Shown here piece by piece: positions 37,123 to 44,404 of a stretch of DNA of 44,404 bases. A program made the translations under genes and the position numbers. This stretch comes from Rodentibacter rarus (GTDB lineage Bacteria; Pseudomonadota; Gammaproteobacteria; Enterobacterales; Pasteurellaceae): the NCBI RefSeq assembly GCF_001998965.1, contig NZ_MLHJ01000070.1, positions 1 to 44,404 of the forward strand, written 5' to 3'. The notes below the pieces were generated by a model. That model was not told the origin of the DNA. It did no database searches and saw only the letters and a list, made by a program, of their open reading frames with translations. How positions within the stretch are numbered: the stretch's first letter is position 1; every line of letters starts with the position of its first letter.

Positions 37123-38235
37123 TTATTTTACTTCTCTAAATAAAATCTCGCTTGGAATGACCGATCCTTGCCAATAAAGTTCGGTGGAAATTTTCTCTGC
37201 CAATTGTAGGAAAGCTTGTGCGATTTCACTTTCCGGAGCGGCCACCACAGTTGGGTTGCCAGCATCTAAATCTTCACGGATACGAAGATGTAACGGCAAC
37301 TGTGCTAATACTTTCACCTTGTATTTTTCCGCCATTTTTTCAGCCCCACCGGTGCCAAAAATGGCTTCGTGATGCCCACATTGGCTACAAATATGCATCG
37401 ACATATTTTCTACAATGCCTAGTACCGGTACAGATACCCGTTCAAACATAGATACCCCTTTTACCGCATCAAGCAAGGCTATATCTTGCGGTGTGGTCAC
37501 CACCACCGCACCGGTAACCGGAATTTGTTGTGACAGGGTAAGTTGAATATCTCCCGTGCCGGGCGGCATATCAATAACCAAATAATCCAAGCTATCCCAT
37601 AGGGTTTCATTGAGTAGTTGGCTTAATGCACTGCTTGCCATTGGACCACGCCAAATAGTGGCACTGTCTTCATCCATTAAAAAACCAATAGAGTTTGCCG
37701 ATAAACCGTGCGCTTTAATGGGGGTGATATGTTGATTATCCGGAGATGTTGGGCGTTGATGAGGAACGCCAAGCATATGAGGGATCGATGGACCGTAAAT
37801 ATCCGCATCTAAAATACCCACTCTCGCTCCTTGAGCTTGTAATGCTAAGGCTAAATTCACCGAAACACTGGATTTTCCCACGCCACCTTTACCGGAGGTT
37901 ACCGCAATAATATTCTTCACCCCTTTTACAGCAGGCTGATTATTCGCTCGTTTTAGGGTGGCAATTTGATAATTCACCTCCCATTTGATCGTTTTGCACT
38001 CTGAGATTTTTAATAGTTCTTCAGAAATGGCTTGTTTAAGCTGTGCTACACCACTATTCCATGCAAAGGGAAGTTGTAATTCAATGCGTAATGTTTCGCC
38101 CCCTTTTTCGACTTTTTTTAGGGCATTGAGTGAAAGAAGATCTTTTTGTAAATGAGGATGTTGAAATTGCTGAAAAACTTGTTGAAGCTGGGTTTGCTGT
38201 GTTGACGTCAGATTGTCGGAAAAATAGATTGTCAT
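37123..38235 (-). CDS. apbC: Fe-S cluster carrier Mrp/ApbC
   Basis: This 370-aa P-loop ATPase of the Mrp/NBP35 family carries and transfers Fe-S clusters. The deviant Walker A is in VTSGKGGVGKSSVSVNLALAL near residue 110, the cluster-binding CxxC in MHICSQCGHHEAIFG near 284, and an N-terminal DUF59-like domain covers about 1-90. Length and order of motifs are normal. It is divergent from metG, as in E. coli. Confidence 0.95.
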   Translation of the reverse strand: MTIYFSDNLTSTQQTQLQQVFQQFQHPHLQKDLLSLNALKKVEKGGETLRIELQLPFAWNSGVAQLKQAISEELLKISECKTIKWEVNYQIATLKRANNQPAVKGVKNIIAVTSGKGGVGKSSVSVNLALALQAQGARVGILDADIYGPSIPHMLGVPHQRPTSPDNQHITPIKAHGLSANSIGFLMDEDSATIWRGPMASSALSQLLNETLWDSLDYLVIDMPPGTGDIQLTLSQQIPVTGAVVVTTPQDIALLDAVKGVSMFERVSVPVLGIVENMSMHICSQCGHHEAIFGTGGAEKMAEKYKVKVLAQLPLHLRIREDLDAGNPTVVAAPESEIAQAFLQLAEKISTELYWQGSVIPSEILFREVK

Positions 38236-38392
38236 AAAATATCCTGTTTAAAAATACAAAATCGACTAAATAAGTCGGGATATTTAATCACGGAAAGTGC
38301 GGTCTGTTAAGCTAAAGTTTTTCAAGCTAGAAAAAATACCCTTTCTCAGGTAAGATAACGGCAATTTTTTTGTGTAATAAAAGAGAACAACA

Positions 38393-40441
38393 ATGACAAC
38401 TCAACCCCGTAAAATGTTAGTCACTTGCGCCCTCCCTTACGCTAATGGTGCAATTCATTTAGGCCATATGCTCGAGCATATTCAAGCGGATATTTGGGTG
38501 CGTTTTCAACGTATGCGTGGCAATAAGATTTATTTCGTGTGTGCTGATGATGCCCATGGTACGCCAATTATGCTCAATGCCGATAAATTAGGCATGACAC
38601 CGGAAGAATTGATCGCTAAAGCGAAAGCGGATCATATTCGTGATTTTGCCGGTTTTAATATCAGTTTTGATAACTATCACTCCACTCATAGTGAAGAAAA
38701 TAAACAAATCACCGCAGAAATTTATAACAAATTAAAATCAAAGGGTTTCATCAAAAGCAAAGTGATTGAACAACTTTATGATCCGGAAAAAAAGATGTTT
38801 TTGCCGGATCGTTTTGTGAAAGGAACTTGCCCGAAATGTAAAGCAGAAGATCAATATGGCGATAACTGTGAAGTCTGTGCTTCCACTTATAGTCCAATGG
38901 ATTTAATTAACCCTCGTTCTGCAATATCCGGTGCGACACCGATTGTGAAAGAATCTGAACACTTTTTCTTTGATTTGCCGGCATTTGAAAGCATGTTGAA
39001 AGAATGGACAAATTCGGGTTCTCTTCAAGCGGAAATCGCCAACAAAATGCAAGAATGGTTTGAAAGCGGTTTACAACAATGGGATATTTCTCGTGATGCG
39101 CCGTATTTTGGTTTTGAAATTCCGGGAGCAAAAGATAAATTCTTCTATGTATGGTTGGATGCACCAATTGGTTATATGGCATCGTTCAAAAATCTTTGTG
39201 ATCGTGAAGGCATTGATTTTAATGCATTTTGGGCAGAAAACAGCGAGACAGAACTTTATCATTTTATTGGAAAAGATATCGTCTATTTCCACAGTCTATT
39301 TTGGCCAGCCATGCTAGAAGGCAGTGGCTATCGTAAACCAACAAATGTATTTGCCCATGGTTATGTCACTGTCGATGGGGCGAAAATGTCAAAATCCCGT
39401 GGCACGTTCATTCAAGCCAGCACCTATTTGAACCACATTGATCCTGAGTGCTTGCGTTATTACTATGCGGCAAAAATCAATAATCGCATTGAAGATTTAG
39501 ATTTTAATTTAGAGGATTTCGTTCAACGGGTAAACACGGATATCGTTAACAAATTAGTGAATTTAGCCTCTCGTAATGCGAGTTTTATCGCAAAACGTTT
39601 TAACGGAAAATTAGCCGATAAATTGGAAGATGAGGCATTATTTGCCGAGTTTACTGCACGAACTGAACAAATCGCCACCTATTATGAAACCCGCGAATTT
39701 AATAAAGCGATCCGTGAAATTATGGCCTTGGCAGATAAAGCCAATAAATACATTGATGATAAAGCCCCTTGGGTGATTGCCAAAGAGGAAGGTAAAGAAG
39801 CCGAGCTACAAGCGGTTTGCTCCATGGGCATTGAACTCTTCCGTATTTTAATGACCTACTTAAAACCGGTATTACCCAAACTGGCTGAACGCTCAGAAGC
39901 GTTCTTGCAAAGTGAATTAGCTTGGGACAATCTCGCTCAACCGTTACTGGGTCATACCCTTTCACCGTTCAAAGCCCTGTTCTCCCGTTTAGAGAAAAAA
40001 CAAATTGATGCGGTAATTAATGAAACCAAAGCCTTGTTTGCACAAAGCAATCAGACTGCGGAAAAAACAGCATCAAAATCGACCGCACTTTCTCATATCG
40101 AACCGATTGCTGAAACGATCACCATTGATGATTTTGCAAAATTAGATATGCGGGTTGCCAAAGTGTTGAAATGCGAAGCCGTGCCGGAATCTAATAAACT
40201 TTTACGTTTTGAATTGGATCTTGGTGATCATACCCGCCAAGTTTTCTCAGGCATTAAAGCGGCTTATAACAAACCGGAAGAATTAGAAGGTCGGTTTGTG
40301 ATTATGGTGGCAAATCTTGCGCCAAGAAAAATGAAATTCGGTATATCGGAAGGCATGATTCTTTCTGCCGGCACAGGTGGTAGTGATTTATTCTTACTCT
40401 CTGCAGACAGTGGTGTCACAGCCGGCATGCAGGTAAAATAA
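38393..40441 (+). CDS. metG: Methionyl-tRNA synthetase
   Basis: This 682-aa class I synthetase charges tRNA-Met. The HIGH-type motif is HLGHM near residue 24, the zinc knuckle [17 protein letters not shown] near 145, the KMSKS motif in [11 protein letters not shown] near 330, and a C-terminal EMAP-type tRNA-binding/dimerisation domain ([20 protein letters not shown], about 582-682). The length agrees with the dimeric E. coli enzyme. A plus-strand uptake core is at 40082-40090. A terminator follows at 40459-40476. Confidence 0.97.
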   Translation: MTTQPRKMLVTCALPYANGAIHLGHMLEHIQADIWVRFQRMRGNKIYFVCADDAHGTPIMLNADKLGMTPEELIAKAKADHIRDFAGFNISFDNYHSTHSEENKQITAEIYNKLKSKGFIKSKVIEQLYDPEKKMFLPDRFVKGTCPKCKAEDQYGDNCEVCASTYSPMDLINPRSAISGATPIVKESEHFFFDLPAFESMLKEWTNSGSLQAEIANKMQEWFESGLQQWDISRDAPYFGFEIPGAKDKFFYVWLDAPIGYMASFKNLCDREGIDFNAFWAENSETELYHFIGKDIVYFHSLFWPAMLEGSGYRKPTNVFAHGYVTVDGAKMSKSRGTFIQASTYLNHIDPECLRYYYAAKINNRIEDLDFNLEDFVQRVNTDIVNKLVNLASRNASFIAKRFNGKLADKLEDEALFAEFTARTEQIATYYETREFNKAIREIMALADKANKYIDDKAPWVIAKEEGKEAELQAVCSMGIELFRILMTYLKPVLPKLAERSEAFLQSELAWDNLAQPLLGHTLSPFKALFSRLEKKQIDAVINETKALFAQSNQTAEKTASKSTALSHIEPIAETITIDDFAKLDMRVAKVLKCEAVPESNKLLRFELDLGDHTRQVFSGIKAAYNKPEELEGRFVIMVANLAPRKMKFGISEGMILSAGTGGSDLFLLSADSGVTAGMQVK

Positions 40442-40458
40442 TTCATTCAATACAAATT

Positions 40459-40476
40459 AGGCGGCATTGACCGCCT
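40459..40476 (+). terminator. metG terminator
   Basis: AGGCGG (40459-40464) and CCGCCT (40471-40476) form a 6-bp GC-rich stem with a 6-nt loop, followed by TTTT and CTTT on the plus strand. Confidence 0.8.
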
Positions 40477-40518
40477 TTTTCTTTATCAAAAATTTATTCA
40501 ATATCATACAATTCCCTC

Positions 40519-40549
40519 TTGACCTTAACCTAAGGTTAAGCCTTATCCT
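40519..40549 (+). promoter_or_regulatory. MerR-type (CueR-like) promoter of the multicopper oxidase gene
   Basis: TTGACC (40519-40524) and TATCCT (40544-40549) are 19 nt apart, the overlong spacing typical of MerR-family activation. Within the spacer is the palindrome CTTAACCTAAGGTTAAG (40524-40540), with perfect 8-bp arms around one central base. The layout is like the E. coli copA/cueO promoters, so copper-responsive control by a CueR-like protein encoded elsewhere is likely. Confidence 0.75.
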
Positions 40550-40584
40550 TGCCACCGATTCAATATTTAGCGGAGAAAATGATG

Positions 40585-42180
40585 ATGCAACGGAGAAAAT
40601 TTCTAAAACACAGCGCACTTTTTATTGCAATGGCAGCGACACCGATAAAATGGGTTTGGGCGAAAGAAAAACAAGCCATATTGCCTATTCCAACACTATT
40701 GGAAGCCGATAAAGGGGAAATTCACTTATCGGTGGAACAAGGCACTAGCCAATTCGGGCAACATAAAACCGCAACTTGGGGCTACAATGGTAGCTTGCTA
40801 GGACCGGCAATTCGGGTAAAATCAGGACAAGAAGTGCGGGTAAATATTCAAAATAATTTACCGGAAGAAACAACCGTACATTGGCATGGATTGGAAATTC
40901 CGGGTGACGTTGACGGCGGCCCACAGGCAATTATTAAACCGGCACAACAATATCAGGCGAAATTTACCGTTAATCAACGGGCATCTACCTGTTGGTTTCA
41001 CCCCCACCCCCATCGCAGAACGGGCTACCAGGTGGCAATGGGATTAGCCGGTTTATTTTTGATTGAAGACGAATTAAGTTCAACATTACCGCTACCGAAA
41101 CAATGGGGCGTCGATGATATTCCCGTCATCTTGCAAGATAAACGTTTTGATGAACAAGGTCAGATTGATTATAAAATTGATTTACTAACCGCAAGCCTTG
41201 GTTGGTTTGGCGATACCATGCTGACAAACGGAGTGCAATATCCGAAACATATCGCACCAAAAGGCTGGGTGCGTTTACGCTTACTTAACGGCTGTAATGC
41301 CCGTTCACTAAAAATAGCTACCGGTGATGAACGACCGATGTATGTTATCGCTAGTGACGGCGGATTTTTGAGTGAACCAATAAAAGTGAATGAATTGGAA
41401 ATCCTTATGGGGGAACGTTTCGAAGTATTGATTGATTTGAGTGACGGTAAGTCCGTGGATTTAGTCAGTTTACCGGTGGATCAAATGGGTATGGGATTGC
41501 CTCCGTTCGATCAAAAACTCCCGCTATTAAGTTTGGAAACGACATTACAAAAAGGACAAGGCAATTTACCGACAACATTAGCGGCGTTACCGAAAGTAGA
41601 AATCCCGAAAGATATTGTGGTACGTCATTTCCAACTCACGATGGATCCGGAATTAGATCACCAAGGTATGCAATTATTTATGCAAAAATACGGTCATCAA
41701 GGTATGAATATGATGCATCATACGGATATGTCAAATCACGCTATGCCGGATCACTCAATGCCAATGTCGCAGGATATGCATATGCAACATATGAAACATG
41801 ATGGTGATATGACGCATAAAAAGGAAACATTGGATATTTGGACGGCAAATCGCATTAACGGACAAAGTTTCCATCACCACCCAGTATTCAGTGCCAAACA
41901 AGGACAATATGAAAAATGGGTTATTTCCGGAGAAGGTGATATGATGCTGCACCCATTCCATATCCACGGCACGCAATTCCGTATTCTGACTGAAAATGGA
42001 AAACCACCTGCTGTTCACCGTCAAGGTTGGAAAGACACTGTCAGTGTGAATGGGAGTATCAGCGAAGTGCTGGTTAAATTTGATTATTTAGCCGGGGAAC
42101 AAGCGCCTTATATGGCTCATTGTCATGTATTGGAACACGAAGATACCGGTATGATGTTGGCGTTTGCCGTTGAAAAATAA
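40585..42180 (+). CDS. cueO: Periplasmic multicopper oxidase (CueO-like)
   Basis: This protein of about 531 aa has a Tat signal (QRRKFLKHSALFIAMAA) and three cupredoxin domains. Copper ligands are visible in VHWHGLEI near residue 100, WFHPHPH near 137, HPFHIHGTQF near 457 and HCHVLEHEDTGMM near 512. A Met/His-rich insert (41658-41815, many M-x-x-H repeats) before the last domain is the CueO-type copper-binding region. It oxidises Cu(I) in the periplasm. Three ATG codons in a row (40579, 40582, 40585) follow CGGAGA; the last has the best spacing. Confidence 0.88.
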   Translation: MQRRKFLKHSALFIAMAATPIKWVWAKEKQAILPIPTLLEADKGEIHLSVEQGTSQFGQHKTATWGYNGSLLGPAIRVKSGQEVRVNIQNNLPEETTVHWHGLEIPGDVDGGPQAIIKPAQQYQAKFTVNQRASTCWFHPHPHRRTGYQVAMGLAGLFLIEDELSSTLPLPKQWGVDDIPVILQDKRFDEQGQIDYKIDLLTASLGWFGDTMLTNGVQYPKHIAPKGWVRLRLLNGCNARSLKIATGDERPMYVIASDGGFLSEPIKVNELEILMGERFEVLIDLSDGKSVDLVSLPVDQMGMGLPPFDQKLPLLSLETTLQKGQGNLPTTLAALPKVEIPKDIVVRHFQLTMDPELDHQGMQLFMQKYGHQGMNMMHHTDMSNHAMPDHSMPMSQDMHMQHMKHDGDMTHKKETLDIWTANRINGQSFHHHPVFSAKQGQYEKWVISGEGDMMLHPFHIHGTQFRILTENGKPPAVHRQGWKDTVSVNGSISEVLVKFDYLAGEQAPYMAHCHVLEHEDTGMMLAFAVEK

Positions 42181-42272
42181 TGGTAAATAAAGAGGATTTG
42201 TGGCAATTTTACCGATGCATAAGCAAAAAATAAAACACTCACAAACCCTAAGTAATTTATTGGAGAACCACA

Positions 42273-43133
42273 ATGAAAAACGAATTAATCTGTTATAAAC
42301 AAATGCCGATTTGGACAAAAGACAAACTGCCCCAAATGTTTCAAGAAAAGCATAACACTAAAGTCGGTACTTGGGGAAAAATCACCGTATTAAAAGGAAA
42401 ACTAAAATTTTATGAATTAACCGAACAAGGCGATGTGATTGCAGAACATATTTTCACTGCGGAAACAGAAACACCTTTTGTCGAACCACAAGCTTGGCAT
42501 CGAGTGGAAGCCTTAACAGAGGATTTAGAATGTACCCTTGGGTTTTATTGTAAAAAAGAAGATTACTTCAACAAAAAATACAATATGACAGCCACCCATT
42601 CTGAAGTAAAAAATGCGGTTAATATCATCAAACCGTGCAAAACCCTCGATCTCGGTTGTGGACAAGGACGAAATTCCCTTTTCTTAAGTTTACTTGGGTT
42701 TAATGTTACCGCTTGGGATCATAATGCCAATAGCCTAGCTTTCCTAAATGAAACCAAGGACAAAGAAAATCTCAACATCTCAACCGCACTTTATGATATT
42801 AACACTGCGAATATTCAGGAAAATTACGATTTTATTCTTTCTACTGTGGTATTTATGTTTTTAAACCGAGAACACATACCGGCAATTATTCACAATATGC
42901 AGGAACATACCAATATCGGTGGATACAATTTAATTGTTGCTGCGATGTCCACAGAGGATGTGCCTTGTCCGATGCCTTTTTCTTTCACCTTCCAAGAAAA
43001 TGAATTGAAGAATTATTACCAAGGCTGGGAATTGATTAAATACAACGAAGAAATGGGCGAACTACACAAAACTGATGAAAACGGCAATCGCATTAAAATG
43101 AAATTTGTGACAATGTTAGCCAAAAAGAAATAA
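42273..43133 (+). CDS. tehB: Tellurite resistance methyltransferase TehB with cupin-like N-terminus
   Basis: This 286-aa protein resembles Haemophilus TehB. The first 85 residues form a DUF1971/cupin-like domain (MPIWTKDKLPQMFQEKHNTK, FVEPQAWHRVEAL), and the rest is a SAM methyltransferase with LDLGCGQGRNSLFLSLLGF near residue 125. TehB methylates or detoxifies tellurite and has been tied to oxidative stress tolerance in H. influenzae. The longer two-domain form is typical of the Haemophilus group, unlike the short E. coli TehB. An uptake core lies at 42783-42791. Confidence 0.92.
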   Translation: MKNELICYKQMPIWTKDKLPQMFQEKHNTKVGTWGKITVLKGKLKFYELTEQGDVIAEHIFTAETETPFVEPQAWHRVEALTEDLECTLGFYCKKEDYFNKKYNMTATHSEVKNAVNIIKPCKTLDLGCGQGRNSLFLSLLGFNVTAWDHNANSLAFLNETKDKENLNISTALYDINTANIQENYDFILSTVVFMFLNREHIPAIIHNMQEHTNIGGYNLIVAAMSTEDVPCPMPFSFTFQENELKNYYQGWELIKYNEEMGELHKTDENGNRIKMKFVTMLAKKK

Positions 43134-43152
43134 TCCATTGCTGATAAAAGAA

Positions 43153-43186
43153 AAAACCGCATTTTGTGACAACAAAGTGCGGTTTT
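43153..43186. terminator. Bidirectional terminator between tehB and dapD
   Basis: AAAACCGCATTTTG (43153-43166) and CAAAGTGCGGTTTT (43173-43186) pair over 14 bp with one T-G pair and a 6-nt loop; T-runs exist on both sides. One arm is a perfect uptake core. Confidence 0.85.
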
Positions 43187-43203
43187 TTTGAGAAAATTTT
43201 TAA

Positions 43204-44031
43204 TTATTCTTCGATAGAACGTAATAACTCGTTAATACCGACTTTACCGAGGGTTTTCGCATCCACTTTTTTCACGATCACCGCACAGTAAAGGCTATAT
43301 TTACCACATTTTGACGGAAGGCTACCGGAAACCACCACCGATCCTGCCGGTACACGGCCGTAATGGATTTCACCGGTTTCACGATCATAAATTTTCGTGG
43401 ATTGACCGATGAATACCCCCATTGAAATCACACAACCGTCTTCAACAATCACCCCTTCCACCACTTCAGAACGTGCGCCGATAAAGCAGTTGTCACCAAT
43501 GATAGTTGGATTGGCTTGTAATGGTTCTAATACCCCTCCAATGCCGACACCACCAGATAAGTGAACGTTTTTACCGATTTGTGCGCAAGAACCTACTGTT
43601 GCCCAAGTATCGACCATCGTACCCTCGCCCACATAAGCCCCGATATTGACATAAGACGGCATTAACACACAGTTTTTAGAGATATAGGCGCCTTTACGCA
43701 CAGTGGCTGATGGCACCACACGGAAGCCTTCTTGTTGAAAACGTTCTTCCGTGTAATCGGCAAATTTTAATGCCACTTTGTCGTAATATTTGGTTTCTGC
43801 GCCATCAATCATTTCGTTGTCATTGATACGGAATGAAAGCAATACCGCTTTTTTTAACCATTGGTGAGTGACCCACTCCCCATCAATTTTTTCTGCAACA
43901 CGATATTTGCCGCTATCTAAACCTTCAATCACTTCTTCAATCGCAGCACGAGTTTCTGCATCCACCGTTTTTGGCGTAATTTCTGCACGTTTTTCAAAGG
44001 CGGACTCAATAATTGCTTGTAAATTTGACAT
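43204..44031 (-). CDS. dapD: Tetrahydrodipicolinate N-succinyltransferase
   Basis: This 275-aa enzyme of lysine and diaminopimelate synthesis transfers succinyl from succinyl-CoA. It has the N-terminal helical domain and a left-handed beta-helix of hexapeptide repeats (for example [39 protein letters not shown]). Length and C-terminal [19 protein letters not shown] are as in E. coli DapD. The start follows GGAAGTACC. Confidence 0.96.
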   Translation of the reverse strand: MSNLQAIIESAFEKRAEITPKTVDAETRAAIEEVIEGLDSGKYRVAEKIDGEWVTHQWLKKAVLLSFRINDNEMIDGAETKYYDKVALKFADYTEERFQQEGFRVVPSATVRKGAYISKNCVLMPSYVNIGAYVGEGTMVDTWATVGSCAQIGKNVHLSGGVGIGGVLEPLQANPTIIGDNCFIGARSEVVEGVIVEDGCVISMGVFIGQSTKIYDRETGEIHYGRVPAGSVVVSGSLPSKCGKYSLYCAVIVKKVDAKTLGKVGINELLRSIEE

Positions 44032-44111
44032 GGTACTTCCTATTTCGTTAATGAATAAAACGGCGCTAGTTTTACCATATTTTTAATCCTCAAGCAAAAA
44101 ACACCGAAAAA

Positions 44112-44145
44112 ATCACCGCACTTTGACAACCCAAAGTGCGGTGAT
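44112..44145 (-). terminator. Terminator built from paired uptake sequences, upstream of dapD
   Basis: ATCACCGCACTTTG (44112-44125) and CAAAGTGCGGTGAT (44132-44145) form a perfect 14-bp stem with a 6-nt loop and, on the minus strand, a TTTTTT run. It ends transcripts of the small ORF at 44178-44258 before dapD. Confidence 0.88.
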
Positions 44146-44177
44146 AAGTGATAAGAAAAGCTATCTCGTTAATTTAA

Positions 44178-44258
44178 TTAAAAGATAGCGAATGTTAAGC
44201 CAAATAGAAAAGCCATAACTAACGCCGCGGAAACCACCGCATAACCTAAATCACTCAT
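44178..44258 (-). CDS. Putative 26-aa membrane protein
   Basis: An ATG at 44258 lies 8 nt after a strong AAGGAG ribosome site and opens a 26-codon frame: MSDLGYAVVSAALVMAFLF and then GLTFAIF, a single hydrophobic helix with an acidic N-terminus. It is bounded by a strong downstream terminator, so it looks like a real, separately transcribed small gene. The family is not recognised. Confidence 0.6.
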   Translation of the reverse strand: MSDLGYAVVSAALVMAFLFGLTFAIF

Positions 44259-44349
44259 TGTTTTCTCCTTAAATTGATGTTGAATCCCCGCCATTCTAAC
44301 AAGAAAAAGAAAAAAAACGACCTTTTTTTAAAAAATTTTTGTTCTCCAC

Positions 44350-44377
44350 TTAACTATTCTTAAACAATCCTTATAAT
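44350..44377 (+). promoter_or_regulatory. Possible plus-strand promoter at the window edge
   Basis: TTAACT (44350-44355) and a perfect TATAAT (44372-44377) are 16 nt apart. It could drive a plus-strand gene beyond the window; nothing downstream can be checked here. Confidence 0.35.
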
Positions 44378-44404
44378 GGGAAAAATTTTGGGGCTGTACT
44401 AGAT

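Overview
The window reads as a chromosome segment from a gamma-proteobacterium of the family Pasteurellaceae (Haemophilus, Aggregatibacter, Pasteurella and relatives). The DNA is AT-rich. It carries 29 perfect copies of the 9-bp Haemophilus-type DNA uptake core AAGTGCGGT (both orientations, counted by eye), several of them paired as intrinsic terminators. The housekeeping proteins (CysB, FNR, SucABCD, TopA, MetG, TehB) are of ordinary gamma-proteobacterial type. The species cannot be fixed from this alone.

Layout. 1-7.8 kb: a dGTPase-family gene and a YohJ/YohK (LrgA/LrgB) pair on the minus strand. A plus-strand run follows: secreted thermonuclease, CsdA-CsdE sulfur transfer, a DUF2310 zinc-ribbon protein, QueF and PpnN. 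7.8-19.5 kb: a co-oriented minus-strand accessory island (detailed below). 19.6-30.8 kb: topA, a LysR regulator, smrB, prmB, a probable cysteine peptidase-fold protein with a small two-helix membrane protein, cysB, rluB, a YciO/Sua5 gene and sucD-sucC. 30.9-38.2 kb: sucB-sucA, fnr, a small membrane ORF, tRNA-Leu(CAA), a 600-bp gene-poor stretch and mrp/apbC. 38.4-44.4 kb: metG, a CueO-type multicopper oxidase behind a MerR-type promoter, tehB, dapD and a 26-codon membrane ORF.

The island is the most interesting part. In transcription order it holds adenosine deaminase - WYL regulator | OGFr-like protein - PDDEXK_4 nuclease | tandem AAA+ ATPase - CobB-like sirtuin || orphan FtsK-gamma winged helix - leucine-rich-repeat protein - second sirtuin - PP2C phosphatase - Mrr-like endonuclease. 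Two near-identical palindromes, CGACA-N5-TGTCG, sit in front of the OGFr and AAA+ units. They look like operators, and the WYL protein is the obvious candidate to bind them. The OGFr-nuclease unit also has an A12 homopolymer between plausible -35 and -10 boxes, the arrangement of a phase-variable promoter. The five-gene operon from 12399 down to 7859 is tightly packed, with 1- and 4-nt overlaps. It combines a DNA-binding domain, a repeat protein, an NAD-consuming fold, a phosphatase and a nuclease fold, which is the kind of content seen in anti-phage or stress-signalling systems. I do not recognise this combination as a named system. Defence function is inference from domain content and context only.
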